A stretch of DNA of 64,000 nt. Source: Turnera subulata (lineage: Eukaryota; Streptophyta; Magnoliopsida; Malpighiales; Passifloraceae). A program made the translations under genes and the position numbers. The notes under the pieces were generated by a model, which saw only the letters and a program-made list of their open reading frames with translations, searched no databases and was not told the DNA's origin. Positions 1 to 10,359 of this stretch are shown one piece after another; positions within the stretch are counted from its first letter, which is position 1, and each line of letters begins with the position of its first letter. The stretch spans positions 1 through 64,000 of the forward strand of contig JAKUCV010001122.1 of the NCBI GenBank assembly GCA_028386065.3, read 5' to 3'.

Positions 1-1579
1 GAGCTTGAGTTCCCACCACGAAAAGCCCACCTACGTACTTCGGCGACCGGATTCAAAGATTACGTAGTTCTTACCTTGCATTACAATACAACACAGCAAC
101 AACATCACAGCAATATAGCATCAACATCACAACAACAAAACAAAACAAAAACACATAATTTGGCTTGCATCCCATTGGCAAGTAGAGACTACCTAAGTAC
201 CCGTATGACCGGGGTTAAAGCCGCGTAGTTCTAACATGGAATTAAGCAACAATCAAAGCATCAACAGTAGTAACATCTTAAAAAACAATCAGAGATTAAA
301 AGGGTTTAGTGTTACCTGTTGTAGCCCTCCTCTAGCTTCTTGCAATTGGGTGACTTCTAGCCCGACTTTCTTTTCACTCCTTAGCTCAATTTTGCGTCAA
401 ATTCCAACGCAAAAATAATATAGAAGACGATTGAACTAGCTTCTAGGCCCAAGAGAAAAGTTGTTGATCTCCCTCTTAACTTCCCAGAGACACCAACAAC
501 GCAGCAAAACAACCTCTAGAACTCCACATATCTTCGATTTACTAAGACTGCTTGCAACATGTTCTTCTACTTGGGTTTGCTACTTCACCACCACCGGAAT
601 TGTCTCTGACTGCCTTTTTTAAGCTCTGCACTTGATCTCCGCTAGCTGCCAACTCCTTGCTACTCCTCTCCATGAGATTTCTCCAGAATAACAGCTCCTA
701 TAATGAATCCTAAGCTTAGAAAATTAAGGTTTCTCCAAACACTCTATCCTTAAGGTGTATAGAGAATAATTTTAATGTGTGTCTCAATTGTGTGTATAGG
801 GGGGCCTATTTATGGTGTTCAGGTCACCAGGGCTCGTCTTATTATTCTCAGGGTCGAGATTAAACCTCCTAAATTTAACGGTTAAGTGCTACGATCAAGA
901 AAAGAGGAAAAAAAGAGAAATTTTGCCAAAACAGGTCTGTATGTCTGCTAGGACCTGACAGTCATCTCGATATGTCCGCCAGGACCTGGCGGTCTTCTAC
1001 ACATGTCCGCCAAGCCCTAGCGGTCACCTCTACATGTCCGCCAGGACCTGCTCACAGTTCCTCTTGTTTTCTTTTTTTTGAACTTTTTCTCTTTAATCCA
1101 TTTCCTATTTAGTTTCCACGCCCTCCAGAATATTTCCTGACCTAGAAACACTCTATACTTGTATCCCACTCCCTTACCATCTTTATGTATCAAATACACA
1201 TCAAATTTATACCTCGTTTCTATTCAAATTATGATAAAAACACAAAAAGGGAAAAAGATATATTTTAGTCCTAAATTTTCACGAAACTTAGAATTAAAGT
1301 AAGCTGCAAATAATGTGTTTAAATGGACTGCTACTACTAAAGGATCCATATCTTATTGCCCCAGACTTTATATTTATTTTTAACCCAAAATTAAATCAAC
1401 TCAATAATTATGGACAAAAACAAATAAAAAGAACTAGACAATTAAAATACCAATACTCTATCAAATTAAATAAAAAATCTATTCTTGCTTAAGATCAAAT
1501 CATCTAATCAATCCATAGGCACAAACATATTCATAATTAAAAATAATAAAATATTTGAGGGTCAAATTTGGGAGTTCAA
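1..1579 (-). mobile_element. Tat-like LTR fragment (3' LTR, copy 0)
   Basis: This is the window-edge fragment of a Tat-like LTR lying in minus orientation. It shares long blocks with the LTRs at 31841-33325 and 40092-41635, including the block around the 'acctacgta' and 'cggcgaccgg' words, a reversed TATA box near 807-813 and a GACCGCC/GGCGGTC-like palindrome cluster at 930-1050. The sense start of the LTR is at its right end, near 1579, where the usual terminal TGTGAACACC is degenerate. A purine-rich tract on the minus strand abuts that end, as expected for a 3' LTR. The rest of the LTR lies left of the window. Confidence 0.75.
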
Positions 1580-1896
1580 GTTGCCCTTCATTGGTGAGGC
1601 TTTAGAAATCTGAGGACGAACCAACAAAAAGAAGAACACTCAAATTTGAAGGAGCTTTGCTACTGATGTTGATGCTGGCATGCATACCATGGGTGGGAAT
1701 CATCTCATCCCGCATTTTTAGGGATTTTATCGTCCTCCCTAGGGACTCTGTTTTGTGTTTGGGACCCGGTGGAATCATCTTATCCACTGTGTCATTAACA
1801 CGAAGAATCATCTCATCCACGGTTAACTACGGATTTTATCGTCTCTATAGGGGTTGATTTCGTTGTTGTGAGAGGGTATACAAACCCTAACCATTA

Positions 1897-2058
1897 ACCT
1901 ACTTTCGTAAGTATTTATCTCCTCCTTGGGGATGATTTCAGGGTTGCCTACTTTCGTAAGGATTTATCTCCTCCTTGGGGATGATTTCAGGGTCACCTAC
2001 TTTCGTAAGGATTTGTCTCCTCCTTGAGAATGATTTCGGGTCACCTAATTTCGTAATT
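1897..2058. repeat. 49-bp tandem repeat, about 3.3 copies
   Basis: The block beginning CTACTTTCGTAAG recurs at 1899, 1948, 1997 and, degenerate, 2045, a period of 49 bp with few mismatches. It lies in the 3' untranslated region of the Tat-like element. Confidence 0.85.
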
Positions 2059-2263
2059 TTGGTTGCACAGTCGGTTGCCAATTCAAAATCATGAGGGAAT
2101 CATCTCATCCCAGCAAGTCTATCCTAGCGTCTACTAGGGGAAAGTGTTTTATGGATCATAGGGTGTTCTACCCCGAGGCATATGCCATGCCATTGCATCA
2201 GTCATCAGCTCAGTAGCGGAGTAAAAACATGGGACACGTCATATGCCCCTAGGTTCAGTCAAT

Positions 2264-2609
2264 GGGGTAGCATGCCCCAAGAAGGTCAAATCAAATCACG
2301 GGGTAGCATGTCCCAAAAAGTCAACTCAACTCATGGGGTAGCATACCCTGAAAAATCAATTCAAGTAATGGGGTAGCATGCCTCGAGAAAATCAATAATT
2401 TCAACAATCGAAATCTGGGCCCGCCATACTCTTAAGGTAAATCAGTCATAACAAGGGGTAGCGTGCCCCTAGAAAGATTATCATTGTGGGGTAGCATGCC
2501 CCGTAAAACTCAACTCAAATCACGGGGTAGCATGCCCCACAAGATTGACTCACATAAAGGGGTAACATGCCCTGGTAGGTTGGTTCAATTAGATGGGGTA
2601 GCATGCACC
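2264..2609. repeat. Degenerate array built on GGGGTAGCATGCCCC
   Basis: At least nine copies of a near-palindromic word, GGGGTAGCATGCCCC or close variants, are spaced irregularly at about 30-60 bp with diverged AT-rich linkers. Each copy could form a short GGGG/CCCC stem around GCATGC. Related 'ggggcatctgcccc' words occur at about 34255-34540 in copy 3, so the motif is a family trait. Confidence 0.7.
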
Positions 2610-3351
2610 TTGCCATAAATTCCATATCAAAATTGGGCCCGCCGTGCCCCCTGCATCATTCCAAAAGGTTGGGCGTTACAACTTGTTCCATTGAGAATGC
2701 ACAAATTCAACTTTCTAAAAGCTAGGCCTTACATCTCGTTCCATTGAGCATGCCCATGATGTAAGATTACCTTAAAACTCGTGGCAGCTATGCCTCTACT
2801 GTGTGATGTCAACTTGACGAGTCAAAAAAACTCGAGGCATGGCACACCCTTTGTCTGTGGATAAAATCTAGAATCTAATCCTCAAATGTGCACATCGCAT
2901 GCTCGTTGGTCTATAATCAACACTGTCTACAAGATTTGGGCATGCCATGCCCCTTCGGCTAACAACTCTAGGATATCTAAGTCTAGAGAAGATGATGATT
3001 TTTTTATGTTGTCTCTTTTCTTGGAAAATGCATTTTCTACCTTATCTAAGAAATCCACATCCTATGTCTACGTGATGCACGAGCATATCTAAAATGTGTT
3101 TTCTTTTCAATGGATAGGGATGCCCCTAGTTTCTACGTGATTTATGCAAATGCCATGGCATGTTTTTCTCTCTCTCTTCTTCTTCTCTCATTCTGCAAAT
3201 TTTTTCTATCCCTACATGATGCAAATGCCTTCTACTGCTAAATGGCGTGTTGTTTTTTTTCTATTTCAAATGCAAGTGCTTTTCCTGTTTTTGTTCTTCC
3301 TTTTTACATTTGAATGCAATGCCATCTACTTCTACAAGTTGTGTTCGTATG

Positions 3352-4482
3352 TGTGAATACCCAAATTTGACCCACAAATTTTGTACTAGAATTAGATTTT
3401 AAACATACTTGAACCTGAAATTGATGAGATGATTCAATCTTAGGATTAAGACATGTCATGAATTTAACTTAGTAGAAATGATGTATTTTGGTAATTTAGA
3501 CCTCTATGTATTTGAACTCTAGGGTTAATGAGATGATTTAATCTTGGAATAAAATATATAATAAGGGTGGAATATATCATTTGGGCCTTTTATCTATTCC
3601 TTAATCCAAGTATGTTAAGATGATTTATTCTTGGGTTAAAAATAGGTTTAAGGGTCCAAGTTAATTCTCCAGAGTTTGATTAGCCCATTAACACAATTCT
3701 TGAAGATTAATTTTAGCTCTGATTTTCGTGGAAAATCAGAGTTAAATCATCAATTAAGTAGACCTTGTGTTTTTGGTATGATTTTGCTTAAAATGGGTAT
3801 CACTGTGTAATTAATCAGTCTGGGAATAATTTAGGAGAGTGGGGATTTAGTAATTGAGTGATTCTAGGTTAATTAGGGGTTAATTACGAGGTAGGATCAA
3901 GTTAGAGCTGAATTAGGGGGATTGGGGGTAAAAGAAAGGAAAGAACGAGTGACATGTGGGGTGACCGGCGGTCCTTTCGCGACGACCACCAGGTGCTGGC
4001 AGTCATCCTCACATGACCACCGGCAGCAGCGGTCATAGGTGCCCAGAACCCCAGATTTTCTCTGATTTTGTTTCTAATTCAATCCTACGCGGTTTTGGAC
4101 CACATTTTCGAGCATAATCTTCACCATTAAGCAGGTCCACACCCCTAGGCTTCCCAGAACACCATAAATAGGACCCGTCACATACATTTCAATGCTGTTG
4201 AGCAATTTAGAGCGTAAAGCAGGGCATGTGAACTCCGGATGCCTAAGACTTCACTAAATCTGATCTCTTCCTACTTCAATTATGTCCTTACTCTTTACTC
4301 TCTTGCCTAATTCACATTTCATTTATTATTCATCTAAAGTCCACTTTTGTTCAATTGCTTCAAGCCTAATTCATCTAATTAAAGAGTAACAGGCTCAACC
4401 CAGTCCCCGTGGATACGACCTTGATAAAGTACTACAACTATCCTGTGCACTTGCAGGAACCATTTGTGGATAGCACACATCA
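3352..4482 (+). repeat. Hybrid 5' LTR: Tat-like upstream part, Athila-like downstream part
   Basis: From TGTGAATACCC at 3352 to just past the TATA box (CATAAATA, 4163-4170) the sequence follows the Tat-like LTRs at 19189, 33325 (reversed) and 57010, including the U3 hairpin (3714-3744) and the GACCGCC cluster (3960-4045). From about 4195 it no longer matches them and instead ends like an Athila LTR ('ACACATCA' at 4475-4482), followed by an Athila-type primer-binding site. The change falls near the expected U3/R boundary. Confidence 0.6.
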
Positions 4483-4488
4483 AGTTTT

Positions 4489-4505
4489 TGGTGCCGTTGC
4501 GGGGG
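4489..4505 (+). other. Primer-binding site, Athila type
   Basis: TGGTGCCGTTGCGGGGG begins six bases after the LTR end. It starts with TGG, complementary to a tRNA 3' CCA, and differs only slightly from the TGGCGCC... site typical of Athila elements. Confidence 0.75.
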
Positions 4506-4702
4506 CTTGGCGCTTGATTCTTTTGCTTTTTATTCTTGATTTATTAGGAATTTTTTTTTAACCCTTTTTTTTTTCTAGTTTGAAGTTTTCAGGTGGTGCA
4601 TGCCCCAAACTAGGAGCAAGTAGCCAGCTCTATTCTTCCACCAGGAAACTGAAAAAAAAAAACCGCCGGATTCGCAAGAAGAACAAACAAAAGCAACAAA
4701 AC

Positions 4703-5456
4703 ATGGCGGACAGTCCCAACGAAGGAGCGCACCAGGGCATTGAAAAGGCTCAGCCTGTTCTGCCCTACATCCCCATGTCCCAGCTCCTATAACCACCAAC
4801 CACCATCATCCACAACAGCATAGCCATCCCAGATGTAGATGCCCCATATGAGATCCGAAAAAACTTGTTGAGCATGTTGGAAAGGCGCACTTTTGGAGGG
4901 ACTCCCTCTGAAGATCCAAACTCGCACTTGCAGAATTTTCTGCAGGTGTGTAGCATAATGAGCATAGCAGTGATGACCAAGGAGTAGCTGTACATGAGAG
5001 TGTTTCCATTCTCACTTAGGGATGCAACATTCGGATTTCTCAACAACCATGAAGCAGGCCACTTTACTGATTGGGACAGTCTGGTCAGAGCTTATTTTAA
5101 GGAATACCATCCCTCAAGCAAGGCTGCAAGTTTAAGGCAGCAGCATATTGGCTTCTCTCAACGCTATGATGAATAATGCTTCAAGGGATTATTGAGGAGA
5201 TACCCAAACCACCGAATTGATGAGGCCGTCAAACTAGAACAATTCTATTGCGGCCTATGCGATGAAGATCAGAACACCTTGGACAAGATGGCCAATGGTG
5301 CATTCTTGGACAAGGATTATAATGACGGAGTCGCCATTCTTAAAGCCCTGTCCAAGAGGAAGAGCCAAGTTAGAGGAGTCAAATCCTCTGGTATAATTGG
5401 TGTAGACAGAGTGACCAAGCTAGAGGCGGAAATAGAAGCCCTCAAGAAGCAGTTAG
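4703..5456 (+). pseudogene. gag: Athila gag fragment with in-frame stops
   Basis: One reading frame runs from ATG 4703 (MADSPNEG...) to 5456. It contains the Athila-type Gag block: 'PYEIRKNLLSML', 'FPFSLRD', a degraded W-containing segment, 'LVRAYFKEY', and a C-terminal coiled stretch 'LEAEIEALKKQL'. Stops interrupt the frame at about 4790, 4985 and 5175, and the C-terminal part with any zinc knuckle is missing because an LTR was inserted at 5457. Gag would form the particle that packages element RNA, but this copy cannot make it. The frame is otherwise uniform, so decay was by point mutation. Confidence 0.8.
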
Positions 5457-6694
5457 TGTGAACACCCAAATTTGACCCACGAATGTCTTACTAAAACTAG
5501 ATTCCAAACATGCTTAACTTGAGGTTAATGAGATGATTTGATTTTGAGTCAAGGCATGATAAGAATTTCATTTAGTAGAATTAATGTATTTTGGTAATCT
5601 GAACCTTTGTCCATCTAAACCTTAGGATTAACGAGATGACTTATTCTTAGGGTAAAACATATGATAAGGTTTATTTACATTAAGATACATTTCATTTCAT
5701 TGCTTGAGCTCTTTTAATTATTTTTAATCCATTTATACTGAGATGATTTATTTTTGGATTAGGAATGGGTTTAAAGGTCCAAGTAGATGGATTTTATAGA
5801 GTTTACCCAGCCCATTAACACATTTCTTGCATGTTAATTTTAGCTCTGATTTTTCACGTCATCATTTATATATAAATGTTGTTTTTGGTATGATTTAGTA
5901 TGAAATAGGCATTAAGGTGTAATTAATCTGTTATGGAATGATTTAGGGGGAGTAATAATCAAGTAATTGAGTGATTCTGGGTTGATTAGGGGTTAATTAC
6001 GCGGTAAGATCAAATCAGAGCTGAATTAGGGGGGTTAGAGGTTCGAGAATGGAAAGAACGGGTGACATGTGGGGCAACCGACGGTCCTCTTGCGATGACC
6101 GCCAGGTGCTGGCGGGCATCCGCTCAAGGAGGAGTCAAGAAGAGGATCAACCATAGAGTTTAGAAGTGTTAAGAAGGTGGGTATAGAAATCAGCCCATTG
6201 CAAGGAGCTAGAGGAAGAGGTAATACTGAACCTTTTTTTGATTGATCTTTGCTGATTATATGCGGATGCTTTTAATGATGTAAGTGGCCGTTTTGTGCCA
6301 TGTTTAGAACTACGTGGCTTTGACCCCAGTCACTCGGGTACGTAGGTAGTCTCGGTTTTACAATGGGATGCAAGCCAAATCTTCTTCTTCTCCCCTTCTT
6401 TTTATTTTCCACACATGCACACTTGCACCAGGAACACTTGCATTCTACAATTGCACCTAGTCTCGACCCAACACGGATGGGTGCCTAACACCTTCCCATC
6501 TGTGACGAACCCTGGATCCCATGTCTTTGGTTCGCCAAGACCATGTAGCCTGAAGAAGTCATCTAAATGTTTTTCCCAAGTTTTGTCCTTAATAAGGCTT
6601 GGGTGGCGACTCCAATGACATGGGATTGACTCGAAGAAGAAGGTGTAAGGAAATAGGTGAATTGGCCAAAATGATTTTGGGTCGGGTTTTCACA
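5457..6694 (+). repeat. 5' LTR of copy 1, promoter segment deleted
   Basis: Begins TGTGAACACCC and ends GGGTTTTCACA. It is 1238 bp, against 1486 bp for the LTR at 19189-20674. The missing stretch lies between the GACCGCC cluster (about 6075-6120) and 'agtcaagaagagg' (about 6133) and includes the TATA box and presumed transcription start that the other LTRs retain. Confidence 0.85.
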
Positions 6695-6696
6695 GT

Positions 6697-6713
6697 TGGC
6701 GACTCTGCTGGGG
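6697..6713 (+). other. Primer-binding site, tRNA-Arg-like
   Basis: TGGCGACTCTGCTGGGG starts two bases after the LTR. The complement ends in CGCCA, a plausible tRNA 3' end. From memory, tRNA-Arg is the primer of Ogre/Tat elements. It differs by one base from the sites in copies 3 and 4. Confidence 0.8.
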
Positions 6714-7057
6714 AAGTAATGGGTTCAAGAGACTTTGTCCAATTGTTGAATCTTGTGTGCCTTTTACTTGTCATCATAAGTGCCTTGCATTGATTACAGT
6801 TGATTTAAAGCCTTCACCTTAAGAGGGAGAGGGAATCAAAATCCGCTACTTGCTTTTCTTAGGCGATAGTGGCTTGAGTGAACCCGCTTCTCGATCCTTA
6901 GCAATGATGGGGGATAATTGGCCCTTGACCTCATGCGATATCCTTTATCACATGTGAGTAGGTCAGCCTATTCCCTAGCAGTAATCTTTTGGCCCCCAAC
7001 TAGCTGCATACCCTGAACATCCCAAGCATTGTGAATCAATTAGTGGTACGTGCCTTC
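6714..7057 (+). other. 5' leader of copy 1, first part
   Basis: Non-coding leader matching the sequence after the primer-binding sites of copy 3 (read leftward from 40072) and copy 4 (58839 onward). It breaks off at an insertion and resumes at 12850. Confidence 0.7.
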
Positions 7058-7783
7058 TGTTCGTCGCAAAATGCGCTGCAAGTATACAACGTTGCTTTAG
7101 TAAACAAGGTCGATTCACAGGGGCTGAAAAATAACACTTCCTTAGGATCTTAATTCATTAGACTAATAATATCAAATAAAATAAATAGAAATCGTGATGA
7201 GAGAATTATATAAAATAAATAACAGAAAGTAAAGGTGTAAATAAGAGAAAACACAATTGGATGGGAACCTAGGTTGTTCGGGGTTCACTACTGCCTAGCT
7301 GTTGAACAATAATTCAATAACTTGGTTGTAAATTCATCCACTTTGAAGGGCTACCTGGCCTAAGTCGTCTCCAACTACTGTCATATGTAATTGTAAACCT
7401 ACCCTAGTTCTGGAACAACCTGCTTTCATCAGTGAAGCTCGTTCCTAGGGCGCAGTGTCGCTGTGCCAGGCGCTGTTATCCTCAACTAACCATAAAGTCT
7501 CTTTTGACGATCAGTAAGGATAGAGGCTTGATATAGAATAGTCGGAGTTCCTATTTTCTCCGTTAGGTGCGTCACTAAGGCGTCTAAAATAGTGTTTGAG
7601 GGTGATCAAGCCACAGACACTGTTAAGCACTCTATATCAAACAAAACATAACGAATAACAGAAACAAGTCTGAATTATTGAATAAACATCAAGAACAGTA
7701 GCTACATCCCATAAACCTAGATAGAGTATTTAGTTCATGAAGAAGAAGAAAATAAAGTAGTAAAACCTAATCGACATTATACA

Positions 7784-10050
7784 TGTCACGACCCAAAATT
7801 AGGTCCATGACCGGCGTCTAGTCCTAGTAGGAAACATATGTTTACCCAAGACAAGACAAGTCTCAAACAAATAATATAAATATAGACTCCAAAATAAAAT
7901 ACTCCCATAAATCGAATAATCCAACGAGTCATATGATAAACATAAATTCCAAACTCAAAGACCAATCAAAATCCTTAATATATTCCAAATCATGAAAATT
8001 TCCAAAAAAACTAGAGTAACAGTGGAGCTCTAACAATCCAAAAGTCTGCTACGCATACCAAGACAACTCGCCAAGCACGAACTACGTCACAAGCCTAGTA
8101 TTCACCTGAAAATATTTTTAAAATGGGGGTGAGTCCTTCCATAACTCAGTGGGCATAGTACAAGGTAAAAAAAAAAACCAATTTAAAATCATAGAGGTCA
8201 AAACATATGTATACTTCATAATCAAAATAGAATAAGCTTACTTGTCAAATGATCAAAGGTACACAAAATCAGCGGAAGCCTTGAATTTAAATAATAAATA
8301 CTCAAAATAACGAAAGCCTCGAATTAAGATGTCAGAACCGGATAAGAAATAGAGAAGAGCAAAGCACGCCCCGTCGAGCATGTCCGACAACGGCCCCCTG
8401 TCAGCTGGAGGAACAAAAGGATCCATAGGGAAATCAAAAATTCCCATCAAACAGATAGAGGTTAAAAACCTCATCAAACCAATCAATGTGCACAAAGTCT
8501 GACAGCACCCTTGCAGATAGGGACGTCTGACATCTAATTCTAAGCAAAAACAAATTCAAATAAATTCTTCAAAAGTATCAAATCCAAAGATATTTCTCAA
8601 ATAAGCAGATAGTGTATATAGGCAAAATAGAGTGAATAGTATATTTATAAGAAGAATAGGTATTGTACAAACAAAACTATATAGTAAAAGATACATAGGC
8701 CTTTCTTCGAAATCTCAAAATCCTTGTTCGGTAAAATCACAATTGAAGGAATAGGAATAGTTATTAAAGTAAATCAATTTGAAGTAAACATTAGCTTATC
8801 AAAACCTTTTTGGTCAAAACAATATAATTTAAAAGAGTTGGACAAAAGGTAGTTATAAATACGAAAGTAATTATATGAGAAAATAATGTTAAAACATAGC
8901 TTTACTAAGAAAATAGGAAGTATAATAATAATATAACCCACCTCAAAAGCCAATCAAAATTACCAATCCCAAATACTTAAGTTTCAGCTTGAGTCCAGAT
9001 CCCCGCAGCACCTAATTCACAAGAGAAACATAGCCACTAAGTCCAAAGAGTATTTAACAATCTACCGAACAAGCTACAAAACTGACCAGCCTCTAATCTC
9101 TGCCTAATAAATCCCAATTAATTCTGAATCTGAAAATATCATCAACACGTAACTTAAAGTAGACATTCTAAGCTTTCCAACCATATAAAACTAACTATCA
9201 TAGAATCTAGGAATAATTAATTATGAATTCTCTAACATAGCCCAGAAAAACTGTAATTTCCTGCACAACTGTCCACTTGTGCGATTTTTAATAAATTCCA
9301 CAAAACTAATTTTCTAACGAAACCAATTGAAGCCGTTTCCTATGTGTGTCTATTTATAGGATATAAATTTGAAACCCTCATTCAAAGCCAAACCTTGACA
9401 TAAATAAGGAAATCCAAAGGCTGCCAGAAACTAAAGTTGTAAAAGAAGTTTGTTATTCAAACTAAGATAAATACACATGATTATACTAACTAATCATCCT
9501 AAAAGAGAGTGAGGTAGATTTTCATTTGATTAAAATCTCAAGCCTTAATCGAAATTGGTTTAGCAAGGCCAAGAAATTTAAATATGAATCACAAAGCATA
9601 TAAAAGATTGTGTAAAATAAAACTTACGCAACGATATCATTGACAGACAAAATCCAAGAGCAGTAAAGTGAGGCCAGAGACGATTGTGGCAAAAAGTGAG
9701 AGCAAAATATTTTTTTTTTCTTGACAGGTGCAGCAACATAAATAAAACCAATAGGGTTTTGGTGTTGTGAAAAGTAGTATATATACCACTACGTTTCGGG
9801 CTTTAAGGAGAAATCACAATATATATAAAATATATTTCAACCAACGTGAGAGGAAAAGCATTATATGCATACATATATTTATATTATTACCATTTGGACT
9901 GAAAAGACTTAATGTGGGCATTTAATAATATGGGCTTAAGGAAAAAAATTGTATTTAACCCACGTATAATGCATGTGGGTTTGGATTTACTAATCAACCA
10001 AAATATATATACTTATATTACTATTATTCTTTTTTTTACCGGGTATTACA
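7784..10050 (-). repeat. 3' LTR (2267 bp) of the giant-LTR element
   Basis: Direct repeat of 10360-12636 with small indels and scattered substitutions. In sense (minus) orientation it runs TGTAATACCC...GTCGTGACA, the end pattern of Tekay/Del-type LTRs. Short minus-strand frames inside it are conserved only because the LTRs are. Confidence 0.9.
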
Positions 10051-10359
10051 TTCTTCCCCTGTTAGAAAAATTCGGTCCCCGAATTTAATGCTAACCTTCT
10101 TGGTTGAAAAGATGAGAGTAAAATTCTAACTTATAAGAATATGGTTTGTGGTCATATAGCAAACAAAAGCACACAGAGAAAAGTTACTAAATCCTAGACA
10201 TAATACTAAGAAACCTATGCTCCACACGCTACACATAACATATATTGTACAAGATAGTTATAACCTATGCTCCACATGCTACATCTAACCTAAGCTCCAC
10301 ATAAAACTTATAGCATAAGCTCCACATGCTACTCGAAACCTAAGCTCCGCTACCAACTT
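10051..10359 (-). other. 309-bp interior with primer site and primer-like repeats
   Basis: This is the whole interior of the element. On the minus strand it begins with the primer-binding site (TGGTAGCGGAGC, within 10339-10355) and ends with a purine-rich tract. Between them, GCTCCACAYGCTAC-type words (plus strand) occur near 10219, 10270 and 10318. They look like the primer-site complement GCTCCGCTACC with a few inserted bases. There is no open reading frame. Confidence 0.75.

Larger units (their letters stand above)
1580..3351 (-). mobile_element. 3' untranslated interior of Tat-like copy 0
   Basis: This non-coding interior adjoins the LTR at 1-1579. Its first bases match those to the right of the copy 3 LTR at 33326, so it is the region between the antisense gene and the 3' LTR. 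It holds two tandem arrays (listed separately) and low-complexity T/C-rich sequence up to 3350. No convincing coding sequence is present. The element is cut at 3352 by another LTR, so its genes are missing. Confidence 0.6.
3352..5456 (+). mobile_element. Truncated Athila element with a hybrid LTR
   Basis: A plus-strand 5' element end: LTR at 3352-4482, Athila-type primer-binding site at 4489-4505, a short leader and a gag pseudogene. It is cut off at 5456 by the 5' LTR of Tat-like copy 1. No 3' LTR is visible. Confidence 0.7.

Noticed and set aside
8253..8495. Small minus-strand frame shared with 10841-11113
   Set aside because: Both lie inside the two LTRs of the same element, so identity reflects LTR duplication rather than selection on a protein.
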